Source: Microbacterium oxydans (GTDB lineage: Bacteria > Actinomycetota > Actinomycetes > Actinomycetales > Microbacteriaceae). From it: a stretch of DNA of 64,000 nt. Location: the NCBI RefSeq assembly GCF_026559675.1, contig NZ_CP092891.1, forward strand, positions 2,108,001 to 2,172,000. Direction: 5' to 3'. Positions 36,295 through 45,976 of the stretch are shown one piece after another; the stretch's first letter is position 1; every line of letters begins with the position of its first letter. The position numbers and the translations under genes are program-made. The notes under the pieces were generated by a model. It worked only from the letters and a program-made list of their open reading frames with translations. It did not search any database and was not told the origin of the DNA.

Positions 36295-36861
36295 GTGGCT
36301 GTACTTCCGATTCGCATCATGGGCGACCCCGTCCTGCACTCCCCCGCTTCCCCCGTCGACGAGATCACGGACGACATCCGCACCCTCGTCGCCGACATGT
36401 TCGAGACGATGGACACCGCCCCCGGAGTCGGGCTCGCCGCTCCGCAGGTCGGCGTCCCGCTGCGGATCTACACCTACTCCTACGTCGACGACGACGACGA
36501 GCCCTGGCGCGGCGTCCTCATCAACCCCGTGCTCTGGATGGTCCCGCTCGAGCCCGGCGACCCGGACCCGGATCTCGAGTCCGAGGGGTGCCTGTCGTTC
36601 CCGGGCGAGCGGTTCCCGCTGCGGCGCTCGGACCGGGCGCGCGTGACGGCGACCGACCTTGACGGGCAGCCCGTCTCGATCGACGTCGACGGCTGGCGCG
36701 CACGCATCATGCAGCACGAGTTCGACCACCTCGACGGTATCCTCTACGTGGATCGCCTGTCCGACAGCGACTGGAAGACGGCGCAGAAGATCGCCCGCAA
36801 GCGCGGGTGGGGACGCCCCGGTGCGAGTTGGATGCCGGGCGTGGACGACCTCGAAGGCTGA
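36295..36861 (+). CDS. def: Peptide deformylase
   Basis: A 188-aa metalloenzyme removing the formyl group from new proteins. All three motifs are present: GVGLAAPQ (44-51), EGCLS (97-101, metal Cys99) and HEFDH (141-145, ligands H141, H145, catalytic E142). The insert DDDDEPW near 65-71 and the Lys/Arg-rich C-terminus fit actinobacterial type. GTG start, leaderless. Confidence 0.95.
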   Translation: MAVLPIRIMGDPVLHSPASPVDEITDDIRTLVADMFETMDTAPGVGLAAPQVGVPLRIYTYSYVDDDDEPWRGVLINPVLWMVPLEPGDPDPDLESEGCLSFPGERFPLRRSDRARVTATDLDGQPVSIDVDGWRARIMQHEFDHLDGILYVDRLSDSDWKTAQKIARKRGWGRPGASWMPGVDDLEG

Positions 36862-36914
36862 GACCGTCGTACCCTGAGTACCGTGTCACCCGAGACACGA
36901 GGAAGATCATCATC

Positions 36915-37403
36915 ATGAAGCTCCTTCGTCGAGCCCCTCTCCTGCTGGCAGGAAGCATCATCGCGCTCACGGTCGCCCTGGCCGGCTGCAGCACCGATGC
37001 CGAGCCGCGAAACCCCTCCGACGCCGATGAGCCCTCCGGTGCGGGAACGAGAACCACCTCGACCGTGGAAGCGGGCGACTGCCGGATCGAGAGTGCCACC
37101 GGCCTGCCCGCCGACGCCCAGGGCGTCCCGTGCACGGAGTCGCACGACGAGGAGGTCTTCCACATGGTCCCCCTCACCGGCAAGACCTTCTCGCAGCAGG
37201 CGGTCGACACCGCATCCGCCGAATGCGCCGGAGACGCCTTCACGACCTTCGTCGGCGTGAGCAAGGCGGAATCCTCGCTCGACGTGTACGTGATGGCCCC
37301 CACGAGCGAGACATGGGGCGAGCCCGGCGGCAAGACCCTGGCCTGCGTGCTGTTCGACCCCGCCGGTCCGGTCGAGGGAAGCCTCGAGGGCGCCGCGCGC
37401 TGA
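36915..37403 (+). CDS. Lipoprotein with septum-formation-type domain
   Basis: A 162-aa exported lipoprotein. Signal sequence 1-24 ends in lipobox LAGC with C25. The mature part has the pattern GDC-x14-VPCTESHDEEVFHMV, then a Cys in TASAECAG and another in TLACVLFD, matching the Septum_form family of actinobacterial surface proteins whose exact role is unknown. GAGGAAG precedes the ATG. It lies downstream of def, in the same direction. Confidence 0.78.
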   Translation: MKLLRRAPLLLAGSIIALTVALAGCSTDAEPRNPSDADEPSGAGTRTTSTVEAGDCRIESATGLPADAQGVPCTESHDEEVFHMVPLTGKTFSQQAVDTASAECAGDAFTTFVGVSKAESSLDVYVMAPTSETWGEPGGKTLACVLFDPAGPVEGSLEGAAR

Positions 37404-37440
37404 AACCCGATCGAACGGGCGGGCACGTCCCGGAACGAGA

Positions 37441-37468
37441 AAAGCCCCCTCCGTGGAGGGGGCTTTTC
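37441..37468. terminator. Strong bidirectional terminator
   Basis: AAAAGCCCCCTCC pairs with GGAGGGGGCTTTT around a minimal loop, giving a 12-13 bp stem flanked by A-run and T-run, so it can act as an intrinsic terminator in both directions: for the lipoprotein gene (+) and for tRNA-Asn (-). Confidence 0.9.
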
Positions 37469-37472
37469 CGTT

Positions 37473-37548
37473 GGCTCCCCGGCTTGGACTCGAACCAAGA
37501 ACCTGCCGGTTAACAGCCGGCTGCTCTGCCAATTGAGCTACCGAGGAA
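37473..37548 (-). tRNA. tRNA-Asn (anticodon GTT), CCA encoded
   Basis: The minus strand folds into a complete cloverleaf of 73 nt plus an encoded CCA: acceptor TCCTCGG/CCGGGGA, D stem GCTC/GAGC, anticodon stem GCCGG/CCGGC with loop CTGTTAA (anticodon GTT), T stem CTTGG/CCAAG with loop TTCGAGT, discriminator G. There is no intron and no sign of an integrated element at its 3' end. Confidence 0.97.
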
Positions 37549-37643
37549 TGTGTCCGCTGAGCGGGCAACTCGACAAGCTTAGCAAACTCCAGGGCCAGTT
37601 CATGACACCGGGGCGCCCTTCGCGGATGTCGGGCGTGTCGGGA

Positions 37644-38417
37644 TCAGTGGCGGGAATCCGACTCGGCGTTCGGCACCCAGAGCAGGTCCTTGCCGACACC
37701 GCGGGCCACCACGTGTCCTCCGCGCAGCATCAGCGTCTCGGCGTTCAGCTCGCGGATGAAGTCGGCATCGTTGGTGACGAGCAGGGCGGCCATCGACTGC
37801 TCCTTGCGGCGGCGGGTGATCGCGTCGAAGACCACCGGTCGCACCTCGAGGTCGAGGTTCGCGAGCACCTCGTCCGCGATGAGCACCCTCGGCTCGAGGA
37901 CGAACGAGCGGGCGATCGCGACGCGCTGACGCATGCCGGCGCTGAGCTCGTAGGGGAACTTGGCCGCGGTCCCGAGCGGGAGGTGGAGCTCGTCCAGCAG
38001 GGTCGCCACGCGGATCGAGAGCGCCTTCGTGTTGACCTTCCGCTCGCGCATGAGGATCGGCTCGGCGATCACCTCGTTCACGGTCAGCCGCGGCGGAAGA
38101 TCCGCTCCCGCACCCTGCGGCACGAAGCCGGTGCGGTAAGTGAGGATCCGATGCTTGCGCCCCGGGCGCCTGACGTCGACGCCGCACACCTGGGCGCTGC
38201 CGCCGACGACCTTCACGGAAGGATCGGTGGAGCCCGCGAGGGCGGCCACCAGGGTCGACTTCCCCGAGCCCGTGGGACCGGCGACGCAGATGAGCCCGCC
38301 GGGAGCGAGGGAGAACGTGACGCCGTCGACGGCACGCGTCGGCAGACCGTGCCCGATCCGGTCGATCACCAGATCCGAGCAATCGATCGCGTTCGGGGAA
38401 TCGGGCCTGCGGGACAT
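37644..38417 (-). CDS. ABC transporter ATP-binding protein, orphan
   Basis: A 257-aa ATPase. Walker A GPTGSGKST (47-55), Q-loop FVPQGAG, signature LSAGMRQR (158-165) with Ala for the usual first Gly, Walker B VLIADEV (178-184) with Val for the usual Pro, and D-loop LANLDL. The layout is closest to oligopeptide-type ATPases (LSGGMRQR), but no permease or binding protein is near. The last Walker B position being ADEV is odd. CAGGAT lies 6 bases before the ATG (weak leaderless signal). Confidence 0.8.
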   Translation of the reverse strand: MSRRPDSPNAIDCSDLVIDRIGHGLPTRAVDGVTFSLAPGGLICVAGPTGSGKSTLVAALAGSTDPSVKVVGGSAQVCGVDVRRPGRKHRILTYRTGFVPQGAGADLPPRLTVNEVIAEPILMRERKVNTKALSIRVATLLDELHLPLGTAAKFPYELSAGMRQRVAIARSFVLEPRVLIADEVLANLDLEVRPVVFDAITRRRKEQSMAALLVTNDADFIRELNAETLMLRGGHVVARGVGKDLLWVPNAESDSRH

Positions 38418-38453
38418 GTCTCCATCCTGCCCTCTGCGCGACCCGCGTCGGGG

Positions 38454-40313
38454 TTACGACTCGGCGAAGCGCTGACGCTCCGCGTCGATGTCCCGCAGCC
38501 GCATCCGCAACGCGCGTCCTCCGTCGGAGTCCGCGGGCACCCGCTGCACCGCGCCGAGGAGTTCCTGCTTCTCGTGCTCGAGCTGGCGAAGCACCAGCCT
38601 GCGGGCGAGATCGGCCACCGTGGCGACGGCACGCTCCTCGTCACGAGCGGGGAACGGCGTCATGAGCAGCTCCCCGGCGAGGGAGCGGTAGGGCTCGCGC
38701 ACGCCGTTCACCGCCTCGGTCACCCATCCGGCCCGGGTGCGGTCCGGTGCGGCGGCGACGGCTTCGCGCACCGCATCCAGCCCCGGCGTCCGGAACGGTG
38801 TTCCGAGCGCGCGGTTCAGCAGCGCCTGATCCACCTGATGCCCGTACTGCAGCGCTCCCATCAGCGCATCCCGCTCGACGGCGACATCGGGCGTGCGCGG
38901 GAGACTCGCGAGCGTCACCGGGGCGATGACGGGCGCACCCGTGGCGGGATCGACCTGCGGGACCTCACGCCGTGCCTGCTGCGGCGCGGATCCACCGCGC
39001 GCCGCCCGCTCGACCTCGCTGCGCACCTCGGTCGGGTCCATTCCGAGACGACGCGCGAGCACGCGCTCGTACCCCGGCCGCAGCAGCTGGTCGCGGATCT
39101 CCGCGACGATCGGAGCCGCCGCGCGGAGGGCTCCCACGCGCCCCTCGACGGTGGCGAGGTCGAAGCCGCCGAGCTTGCGATCGATCGCGAACTCGAACAT
39201 CGGCTGCTTGGTCTCCATGAGGCCGCGCACCGCGGCGTCTCCGCGCTGCAGACGCAGATCGCAGGGGTCGAGGCCGTCGGGGGCGACCGCGACGAAGGTC
39301 TGCGCGTTGAATCGGTCGTCCTCCGTGAACGCCCGCAGCGCCGCCTTCTGCCCCGCCTCATCGCCGTCGAACGTGAAGACGACCTCGCCCGAGGCGTTGT
39401 CATCGCCCATCACCCGGCGCAGCACCTTGATGTGATCGGTGCCGAAAGCCGTGCCGCAGGTCGCGATCGCGGTCGTGAGACCGGCGAGGTGACAGGCCAT
39501 CACGTCGGTGTACCCCTCGACCACCACGACGCGACGAGGGTCGCCACGGGCGATGTCGCGCTTGGCGAGATCGAGACCGTAGAGCACCTGCGCCTTCTTG
39601 TAGATCGGCGTCTCCGGGGTGTTCAGGTACTTCGGCCCCTGGTCGTCGTCGAAGAGCTTGCGGGCGCCGAAGCCGATGGTCTGCCCGGACACGTCGCGGA
39701 TCGGCCACACCAGGCGCCCGCGGAACCGGTCGTAGACGCCGCGCTGGCCGGTCGACACCAGCCCCGCGTTGCTCAGCTCCTCGCGGGTGAAGCCCTGCGC
39801 GGTGAGAGCCTTGAGCATGCCGTCCCAGCCGCGTGGTGCGAAGCCGACGCCGAAGTGCGCCGCCGCTCCGGCGTCGAAGCCGCGCTCCCCCAGGAAGCGT
39901 CTGCCGGCCTCCGCATCCGGCGTGAGCAGCTGCGTCCGGAAGAACTCCGCGGCCGCGGTGTTGGCGGCGTAGAGGCGGCTGCGACCGCTCGTCTCGGGGG
40001 CCGCTCCCCCGTCCTCGTAGTGCAGCGTGTAGCCGATGCGTCCGGCGAGACGCTCCACCGCTTCCGTGAAGCTGACGTGATCCATCTCGCGGAGGAAGGA
40101 GTAGACGTCGCCCGATTCGCCGCAGCCGAAGCAGTGGTAGTACCCCACCTGCTGTCGCACGTGGAAGCTGGGGCTCTTCTCGTCGTGGAAGGGGCAGAGC
40201 CCCTTGAGGGATCCGACGCCGGCCGACTTGAGGGCGACGCGTTCCCCGATGATGTCGGCGATGTTCGTCCGCGCCTTGACCTCGTCCACGTCGGCCTGCA
40301 GGATCCGCGGCAT
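38454..40313 (-). CDS. dnaG: DNA primase
   Basis: A 619-aa primase that lays RNA primers at the replication fork. The zinc ribbon has ligands C40, H43, C61 and C64 (CPFH ... HCFGCG). The TOPRIM core shows [12 protein letters not shown] and [11 protein letters not shown]. The C-terminal DnaB-binding region is present. The start shares one base with the dgt stop (TGATG). Here it sits with dgt and dus rather than with rpsU and rpoD as in E. coli. Confidence 0.95.
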   Translation of the reverse strand: MPRILQADVDEVKARTNIADIIGERVALKSAGVGSLKGLCPFHDEKSPSFHVRQQVGYYHCFGCGESGDVYSFLREMDHVSFTEAVERLAGRIGYTLHYEDGGAAPETSGRSRLYAANTAAAEFFRTQLLTPDAEAGRRFLGERGFDAGAAAHFGVGFAPRGWDGMLKALTAQGFTREELSNAGLVSTGQRGVYDRFRGRLVWPIRDVSGQTIGFGARKLFDDDQGPKYLNTPETPIYKKAQVLYGLDLAKRDIARGDPRRVVVVEGYTDVMACHLAGLTTAIATCGTAFGTDHIKVLRRVMGDDNASGEVVFTFDGDEAGQKAALRAFTEDDRFNAQTFVAVAPDGLDPCDLRLQRGDAAVRGLMETKQPMFEFAIDRKLGGFDLATVEGRVGALRAAAPIVAEIRDQLLRPGYERVLARRLGMDPTEVRSEVERAARGGSAPQQARREVPQVDPATGAPVIAPVTLASLPRTPDVAVERDALMGALQYGHQVDQALLNRALGTPFRTPGLDAVREAVAAAPDRTRAGWVTEAVNGVREPYRSLAGELLMTPFPARDEERAVATVADLARRLVLRQLEHEKQELLGAVQRVPADSDGGRALRMRLRDIDAERQRFAES

Positions 40314-41698
40314 CAGTGCGCCCCTTCGGCGATGGGCCGCCTCTCGGCGTGCGCGCGAGCGCCGGGTCGCGCATGGCGGGGCGTCCAGATGCCGACCTCG
40401 GCCGGATCGATCTCGCCGACCAGACGGTTGTGCCAGTCGATCGCGCTCTGATCCGTGAGGCTCGCGATCTGGTCGACCACGACCCGGGCACGCTCGGCGT
40501 CGTCCTCGGCCGCGATGAAGTCGGCCGCGAACGCGGGGTCGAGCACGTCGGAGCCCGCCGACCACAGCGCGTCGGTCGACCAGAGCGCATCGGCGAGCCG
40601 CTTCAGCACCCGCCGCTGCTCCTTGTAGACGCCCTTTCGGGCCTCGATCGTCACGATGGCCTGGCCCATGATGCCCTTGAGGACCGCGATCTCCACCTCG
40701 ATCACGCGCGGCACGATGACGTGCGCGTTGTAGCGCACCAGCGCCGTCGTGCCGTAGGCATCCTTCGTCGCCGAGACCGAGGCGCGGGCGAAGCGGCCGA
40801 TCAGGTCGCTCGTCAGGTTCTTCAGCCGGGCGAGAGCCTGACGAGAGCGGTCGAACGACGCGAGCCACATCGGCTGCGACGACAGGCGGTACAGGGCGTC
40901 GGCGAGCTCGTCCCGGGTGAAGTCGTATCCCACCCACTGCTGGATCCGCCCGACGAGCGCGTCATGCTGCTGCGGATCGGCGAGCTGCGCGACGTCGACG
41001 TAGCCGTTGACGATCGCATCCTCGAAGTCGTGGACCGAGTACGCGATGTCATCGGAGAGGTCCATGATCTCGGCCTCGATGCATCGCAGGCGCCCGGGCG
41101 CCCCTTCCCGCATCCACCGGAACACGGCCTCGTCTTCCGGGTAGACGCCGAACTTCAGGCGCCCACCGGGATCCGGCACCGGGCTGTCGACCGTCCACGG
41201 GTACTTGCACGTGGCATCGAGGCTCGCGCGCGTGAGGTTGAGCCCGACGGAGCGGTCGTCGTCGTCGAGCACCTTCGCCTCGAGCCGGGTGAGGATGCGC
41301 AGCGACTGCGCGTTGCCCTCGAAGCCGCCGATGGGCTCGGCCCACTCGTTGAGCGCGCGCTCACCGTTGTGCCCGAAGGGCGGGTGCCCCAGGTCGTGAC
41401 TCAGGCAGGCGGTGTCGACCACGTCGCCGGAGACGCCGAGCGCGACCGCCAGCTCACGCCCGACCTGGGCGACCTCGAGCGAGTGGGTCAGCCGGTTGCG
41501 GGCGAAGTCGGCCGTGCTCGCCGGGCTCAGGACCTGGGTCTTCGCGGCGAGACGTCGCAGCGCGGCGGAGTGCAGCACGCGCGCGCGGTCGCGGGCGAAG
41601 TCGTTGCGCTCGGAGCGATGGGTCTCGGCGAAGAAGCGCTCGGCGTCACGCGCGTCGTAGCCGTCGGCGCGCAGGCCGACCGGAAGATCAACCGCCAC
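40313..41698 (-). CDS. dgt: Deoxyguanosinetriphosphate triphosphohydrolase-like protein
   Basis: A 461-aa HD-domain hydrolase of dNTPs. Metal ligands: H72 ([11 protein letters not shown]) and H101-D102 ([15 protein letters not shown]); a later Asp lies in [12 protein letters not shown]. Upstream, RRLAAKTQV is typical. GTG start, overlapping the dus gene by 11 bases; the stop overlaps dnaG by one base. Placing dNTP control with primase in one transcript is common in actinobacteria. Confidence 0.92.
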   Translation of the reverse strand: MAVDLPVGLRADGYDARDAERFFAETHRSERNDFARDRARVLHSAALRRLAAKTQVLSPASTADFARNRLTHSLEVAQVGRELAVALGVSGDVVDTACLSHDLGHPPFGHNGERALNEWAEPIGGFEGNAQSLRILTRLEAKVLDDDDRSVGLNLTRASLDATCKYPWTVDSPVPDPGGRLKFGVYPEDEAVFRWMREGAPGRLRCIEAEIMDLSDDIAYSVHDFEDAIVNGYVDVAQLADPQQHDALVGRIQQWVGYDFTRDELADALYRLSSQPMWLASFDRSRQALARLKNLTSDLIGRFARASVSATKDAYGTTALVRYNAHVIVPRVIEVEIAVLKGIMGQAIVTIEARKGVYKEQRRVLKRLADALWSTDALWSAGSDVLDPAFAADFIAAEDDAERARVVVDQIASLTDQSAIDWHNRLVGEIDPAEVGIWTPRHARPGARAHAERRPIAEGAH

Positions 41699-42842
41699 TG
41701 TTCTCGATCTCCGCTCCGCGCATCATCTCGGAGGCCGAGGGCGCGAGTTCGCGCGACTCCAGCCACTTGTCGGGAAGCGCAGTCCGCTTCGGGTGTCCGG
41801 AGCGGCCGCGCTGGCCCTCGGCGTCCGCACCGGGGTACGGCGCGGTGTGATCGAGCCGTCCGAGGAAGTCGTCGATCTCGTCGAGGCTGGATGCGGTGGC
41901 GAGGCCGGTGCGGATGTCGCCGCCGACGGGGTACCCCTTGAAGTACCAGGACACGTGCTTGCGGACGTCGCGGCATCCGCGGTCCTCGTCTTCGAAGAAC
42001 TCGACGAGGAGCTCGGCGTGACGCCGGAAGGCGTTCGCCACGAAGCCGAGCGTGGCGTCGACGGTCTTGCCCTCGCCGCCGAATGCCGTGGCGAGCTCGC
42101 CGAACAGCCACGGACGCCCGAGGCAGCCCCGTCCGACCACGACGCCGTCGCAGTCGGTCTGCTCCATCATGCGCACCGCGTCGTCGGCCGACCAGATGTC
42201 GCCGTTGCCCAGCACGGGGATGCTCGTGACGGCCTGCTTGAGCTCGCCGATGGCGTTCCAGTCGGCGTTCCCGGAGTAGAACTCGCCCGCCGTCCGGGCA
42301 TGCAGCGCGACGGCGGCGGCCCCGGCGTCCTCGGCTGCGCGACCGGCCTCGAGGAACGTCAGGTGGTCCTTGTCGATGCCCTTGCGCATCTTGACCGTGA
42401 GCGGGATGTCGCCCGCGGCCTTCACGGCCTGGTCGACGATGTCGGCGAAGAGCTTCGACTTCCAGGGCAGGGCGGCTCCCCCACCCCGGCGCGTGACCTT
42501 GGGCACCGGGCAGCCGAAGTTGAGGTCGATGTGGTCGGCGTGGTCCTCGGCGACGATGATGCGCACGGCTTCGGCGATGGTCTTCGGGTCCACTCCGTAG
42601 AGCTGGATGGACCGTGGGGTCTCGGACTCGTGGTGCCGGATCAGCCGCATGGTCGTCTCGTTGCGCTCCACCAGAGCGCGCGAGGTGATCATCTCGCTCA
42701 CGTAGAGCCCGGCGCCGTACTCGCGGCACAGACGTCGGAACGCGGTGTTGGTGATGCCGGCCATGGGCGCGAGCACGACCGGCACGTCGAGATCGATCGG
42801 ACCGATGCGAAGGGGGCGGGCGGGGGCGGTGGCGAGAGTCAT
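41688..42842 (-). CDS. dusB: tRNA-dihydrouridine synthase B-type
   Basis: A 384-aa FMN enzyme reducing uridines in tRNA. LAPMAGITNTAFRRLCR (24-40), the catalytic Cys C111 in NFGCPVPKVTRRGGG, and the C-terminal helical domain around DVRKHVSWYFKGYPVGG are typical. It is the first gene of dus-dgt-dnaG. Upstream sequence GAGAATAGAGGGGAC holds both a -10-like box and a ribosome site, so the start mode is unclear. Confidence 0.92.
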   Translation of the reverse strand: MTLATAPARPLRIGPIDLDVPVVLAPMAGITNTAFRRLCREYGAGLYVSEMITSRALVERNETTMRLIRHHESETPRSIQLYGVDPKTIAEAVRIIVAEDHADHIDLNFGCPVPKVTRRGGGAALPWKSKLFADIVDQAVKAAGDIPLTVKMRKGIDKDHLTFLEAGRAAEDAGAAAVALHARTAGEFYSGNADWNAIGELKQAVTSIPVLGNGDIWSADDAVRMMEQTDCDGVVVGRGCLGRPWLFGELATAFGGEGKTVDATLGFVANAFRRHAELLVEFFEDEDRGCRDVRKHVSWYFKGYPVGGDIRTGLATASSLDEIDDFLGRLDHTAPYPGADAEGQRGRSGHPKRTALPDKWLESRELAPSASEMMRGAEIENSGG

Positions 42843-42901
42843 GTCCCCTCTATTCTCCCAGACGCGGAGCCAGGAGGGATGCTGCGACCTAAGCTGTGAA
42901 T

Positions 42902-43396
42902 ATGACCGATTCTGCGCTCCGTTCGATCCCGTTCACCGACGCTCAGGGCGAGGAGAAGACCCTCGACGATCTCGGTGCCGACGTCGTGCTGGTGGTGAAC
43001 GTCGCGTCCAAGTGCGGCCTCACCCCGCAGTACGAGCAGCTCGAGGAATTGCAGCGTCTCTACGCCGAGCGCGGCTTCACCGTCATCGGCTTCCCATGCA
43101 ACCAGTTCTTCGGTCAGGAGCCGGGCTCGGTCGACGAGATCCTCGAGTTCTGCTCGACGACCTACGGCGTCACCTTCCCCGTCAACGACAAGGTCAAGGT
43201 CAACGGCAAGAACGCGTCCGAGCTCTACAAGGCGTTGAAGGAGACTCCGGACGCCGGGGGCAAGGCCGGCCGCGTCGAGTGGAACTTCGAGAAGTTCCTC
43301 GTGCTGCCGGACGGAGACGTCCTGCGCTTCCGCCCGAAGCAGAAGCCGGACGCCCCCGAGATCGTCAGCGCGATCGAAGCGGCTCTGACCCGCTAG
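42902..43396 (+). CDS. Glutathione-peroxidase-family thiol peroxidase
   Basis: A 164-aa peroxidase of the GPx fold with Cys, not selenocysteine. Catalytic tetrad: C38 (SKCGLTPQ), Q68 (FPCNQF), and Trp/Asn in EWNFEKFLV; C66 can resolve. As actinobacteria lack glutathione, thioredoxin or mycothiol systems would be the reductant. TAAGCT lies 6 bases before the ATG (leaderless). Its stop and that of the convergent dsbA-like gene share the palindrome CTAG. Confidence 0.92.
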   Translation: MTDSALRSIPFTDAQGEEKTLDDLGADVVLVVNVASKCGLTPQYEQLEELQRLYAERGFTVIGFPCNQFFGQEPGSVDEILEFCSTTYGVTFPVNDKVKVNGKNASELYKALKETPDAGGKAGRVEWNFEKFLVLPDGDVLRFRPKQKPDAPEIVSAIEAALTR

Positions 43397-44079
43397 ACCG
43401 CCGCGGCCTCCGACTCGGCCTCTCCGCGCTTCGACCAGAGGTCGCGGAGCACGTTCTCGAACGCCGCGGGCGGCTGCGCGCCGCTGATGCCGTACTGGCC
43501 GTCGACGACGAAGAACGGCACGCCCTGGATCCCGTAGGCGCGGGCCTGGGCCTGGTCCTGACGCACGGCCGGAAGGTACTGCTCGCTCTCGAGCGCGGCG
43601 CGGGCGCGATCGGCGTCGAGGCCGACCTCGGTCGCCAGCTCGACGAGGTCGTCGATGCGACCCACGTGCTTGCCCTCGGTGAAGTAGGCGGACATGAGCC
43701 GCTCCTCCAGCTCGTGCTGCAGCCCCTCGGCCTTCGCGAAGTGCAGCAGCTCGTGCGCCTTCACGGTGTTGGTGTGCTGCAACAGGTCGAAACGGTACTC
43801 GAGACCCGCGTTCGCGGCGACGCCGGTCACGTTCGACAGCATCTGCTCGACCTGCTCACGAGGCATGCCCTTGTGTCCGGCGAGGAAGTCGATCTCGTCG
43901 CCGTCGAAGTCGACGGGAGTGTCGGGCGACAGCTCGAACGAGTGGAAGGTGATATTGACCTGCGGTGCGTCCTCATCGGCGGAGACCGCTTCGAGACCCT
44001 TCTCGAGGTTGCGCTTGCCGATGTAGCACCAGGGGCAGGCGATGTCGGACCAGATGTCGATGGAGATGGGTTCAGTCAC
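43393..44079 (-). CDS. DsbA-family oxidoreductase (FrnE-like)
   Basis: A 228-aa cytosolic thioredoxin-fold protein with active site CPWC (15-18), followed by YIGKRNLEKG, a helical insert, and the cis-Pro loop QGVPFFVVDGQYGISGAQ. There is no signal peptide, as in the FrnE subgroup. The GTG at 44079 matches the usual N-terminus (TEPISIDIWSDIACPWC); an ATG at 44097 would add six residues. A kinase-gene remnant lies directly upstream on the other strand. Confidence 0.88.
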   Translation of the reverse strand: MTEPISIDIWSDIACPWCYIGKRNLEKGLEAVSADEDAPQVNITFHSFELSPDTPVDFDGDEIDFLAGHKGMPREQVEQMLSNVTGVAANAGLEYRFDLLQHTNTVKAHELLHFAKAEGLQHELEERLMSAYFTEGKHVGRIDDLVELATEVGLDADRARAALESEQYLPAVRQDQAQARAYGIQGVPFFVVDGQYGISGAQPPAAFENVLRDLWSKRGEAESEAAAV

Positions 44080-44099
44080 ATCATCATCCAACCGCATGG

Positions 44100-44459
44100 T
44101 TCTATGAGCTATTCCGAGGGAGCCGCACCTGGCTGGACTACCCCTACGCCGTGGTGCGCAGCCGGCTGCTCCGGCGCACGCTCGCGCGCGGCATCCTGCG
44201 GCGCGAGCTCTGGAACGGCAACCGCGAGAAGGGTCCGTGGAACCTCCTCACCCGCGATCCCGAGAAGAACATCCTCGCGTGGCAGACCGCGACCCTGCAC
44301 AACTGGGCCGAGCGGTTTCCCGAGCTGCAGGAGCGCTTCCCGCACCTGACGATCGTCCGACTGGGTCACCCCCGGGAGACGGAGCGCTGGCTGCGCGCTC
44401 AGGCCGGGGCGTCGGGGGTGTCGATCGCGCCGCCGAAGCGACGGTCGCGCGACAGGTAG
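44100..44459 (+). pseudogene. 5'-truncated P-loop kinase (adenylate-kinase/FlaR-like) remnant
   Basis: The frame reads TWLDYPYAVVRSRLLRRTL, then RRELWNGNREKGPW, RDPEKNILAWQTATLHNW and LTIVRLGHPRETERWL. This is the C-terminal half of the small P-loop kinase family, whose normal members are about 170-190 aa with an N-terminal GxxGxGKST. The Walker A half is missing: the region upstream is the dsbA-like gene on the opposite strand. No start codon with a ribosome site is visible. The last 20 codons run into the end of uppS. I call it a deletion remnant. Confidence 0.65.
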
Positions 44460-45202
44460 ATGCCGATCGCCCGCCACAGCTCCTCGCGCGAGAAGTCGGG
44501 CCAGAGCGTGTCCAGGAACACCATCTCGGCGTACGCCGACTCCCACAGCAGGAAGTTCGAGGTGCGCTGCTCCCCCGAGCTGCGCAGGAACAGGTCGACG
44601 TCCGGCATGTCGGGCACGTACAGGTTCCGACGGATCATCTTCTCGGTGATCGCCTTGGGCTTCACCCGCCCGGCCGCGACGTCTTCCGCGATCGCCCGCA
44701 TCGCATCGACGAGCTCGACCCGCCCGCCGTAGTTGACGCACATCGTCAGGGTGAGCACGTCGTTGCCGCGCGTGAGCTGCTCGGCGTACTGCAGCTCCTT
44801 GATGACGCTGCCCCACAGCCGGGGCTTGCGTCCCGCCCAGCGGATCCGCACGCCCCACTCGTTGAGCTGATCACGGCGCCGGTGCAGCACGTCGCGGTTG
44901 TAGCCCATGAGGAAGCGCACCTCCTCGGGAGAGCGGGCCCAGTTCTCGGTGGAGAACGCGTACACGGAGAGGTGCTTCACGCCGGCCTGGATCGCCCCGG
45001 CGACCACGTCGAGCAGCACCTCCTCCCCGGCCTTGTGCCCCTCGATGCGGTTGAGGCCCCGACGGTTGGCCCAGCGGCCGTTGCCGTCCATCACGATCGC
45101 GACGTGCGCGGGAACCGCGGGGAACGCGGGCGGGTGCGCACCGGTCCAGTCCAGCGGCCGATAGGCCACGGCGTCCTTGTGCGTATACGGCTTGGGGCTC
45201 AC
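44399..45202 (-). CDS. uppS: Isoprenyl transferase (polyprenyl diphosphate synthase)
   Basis: A 267-aa cis-prenyltransferase that makes the lipid carrier for cell-wall synthesis. The catalytic Asp D39 lies in [28 protein letters not shown] and [16 protein letters not shown] are intact. GTG start inside the recO stop (GTGA overlap), so the two are coupled. In mycobacteria a short- and a long-chain paralogue exist; which this is cannot be decided here. Confidence 0.93.
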   Translation of the reverse strand: MSPKPYTHKDAVAYRPLDWTGAHPPAFPAVPAHVAIVMDGNGRWANRRGLNRIEGHKAGEEVLLDVVAGAIQAGVKHLSVYAFSTENWARSPEEVRFLMGYNRDVLHRRRDQLNEWGVRIRWAGRKPRLWGSVIKELQYAEQLTRGNDVLTLTMCVNYGGRVELVDAMRAIAEDVAAGRVKPKAITEKMIRRNLYVPDMPDVDLFLRSSGEQRTSNFLLWESAYAEMVFLDTLWPDFSREELWRAIGIYLSRDRRFGGAIDTPDAPA

Positions 45203-45942
45203 CGTGCTCCTTCCGTGGGGATGTCGGACACGTGGGCGAGCGAGCGGATGCCGCGCTCCAGGTGCCATTGGGCGTAGGCGGAGACGAGTCCCGAGGCGGC
45301 TGCGGTGTCGGCGGGCGAAGACGCGTCGATCACGTCCCACTCCCCCGCGATCAGGGCGCGGAGCAGGGCCAGGGTCTTCTCGGCGACCCGGGGGCTTCCC
45401 GCCGGAGCGCAGTTCCCGCAGACCAGTCCGCCCAGCTGCGCGACGAACCGTGCGTGCGGTCCGGGTGTGCCGCAGCGGGCGCACTCATCCAGCGAGGGCG
45501 CCCATCCCGAGAGCGACATCACGCGCAGCAGGTAGGAGTCGAGGATGCTCCGCGCGACGTGCTCTCCGCGCGACAGCGCACGCAGTCCGCCGACGAGCAG
45601 CAGGTACTGGTCCGGAGTCGCCTCGGAGTCGCTCAGGCGGTCGGCCGTCTCGACCATCGCGTTGGCCGCGGTGAACCGTTCGTAGTGCGCGGCGATGTCC
45701 GTGCCGTAGGAGCCGAGCGACTCAGCCTGCTGCACGATGTCGAGCGAGCGCCCCTGATACAGCTGCACGTCGGCGACCATGAACGGCTCGAGTCGGGCGC
45801 CGAATTTCGACGAGGTCCGGCGTACGCCCTTCGCCACCGCGCGGACCTTGCCGTGGCGCCGCGAGAGCATGATGACGATGCGATCCGCCTCACCGAGCTT
45901 GTGGGTGCGCAGGATCACCGCTTCGTCTCGATAGGTGGGCAC
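45199..45942 (-). CDS. recO: DNA repair protein RecO
   Basis: A 247-aa protein with N-terminal OB fold ([39 protein letters not shown]) and a C-terminal zinc site CARC ... CGNC. It loads RecA on SSB-coated DNA in the RecFOR pathway. GTG start with GATAAT (45954..45949) 6 bases upstream (leaderless). It diverges from the TRIC-type channel gene over 34 bp and overlaps uppS. Confidence 0.92.
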   Translation of the reverse strand: MPTYRDEAVILRTHKLGEADRIVIMLSRRHGKVRAVAKGVRRTSSKFGARLEPFMVADVQLYQGRSLDIVQQAESLGSYGTDIAAHYERFTAANAMVETADRLSDSEATPDQYLLLVGGLRALSRGEHVARSILDSYLLRVMSLSGWAPSLDECARCGTPGPHARFVAQLGGLVCGNCAPAGSPRVAEKTLALLRALIAGEWDVIDASSPADTAAASGLVSAYAQWHLERGIRSLAHVSDIPTEGAR

Positions 45943-45976
45943 CCTTCGATTATCCTCCGTGCGCGAGAATGGACGC
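45943..45976. promoter_or_regulatory. Back-to-back recO / TRIC promoters
   Basis: GATAAT (45954..45949, minus) lies 6 nt before the recO GTG; GAGAAT (45965-45970, plus) lies 6 nt before the GTG of the channel gene. The two -10 boxes are only 10 bp apart inside a 34-bp gap, so each promoter's -35 region would lie within the other gene's coding start. Confidence 0.5.

Noticed and set aside
37473..37643. Attachment site or integrated element at tRNA-Asn
   Set aside because: No direct repeat of the tRNA 3' end, integrase or base-composition change is visible in the neighbourhood.
37533..40451. A plus-strand open frame of 972 codons opposite the ABC ATPase and dnaG
   Set aside because: High-G+C shadow frame: composition rich in Arg, His and Gly without any family motif, and antisense to two clear genes.
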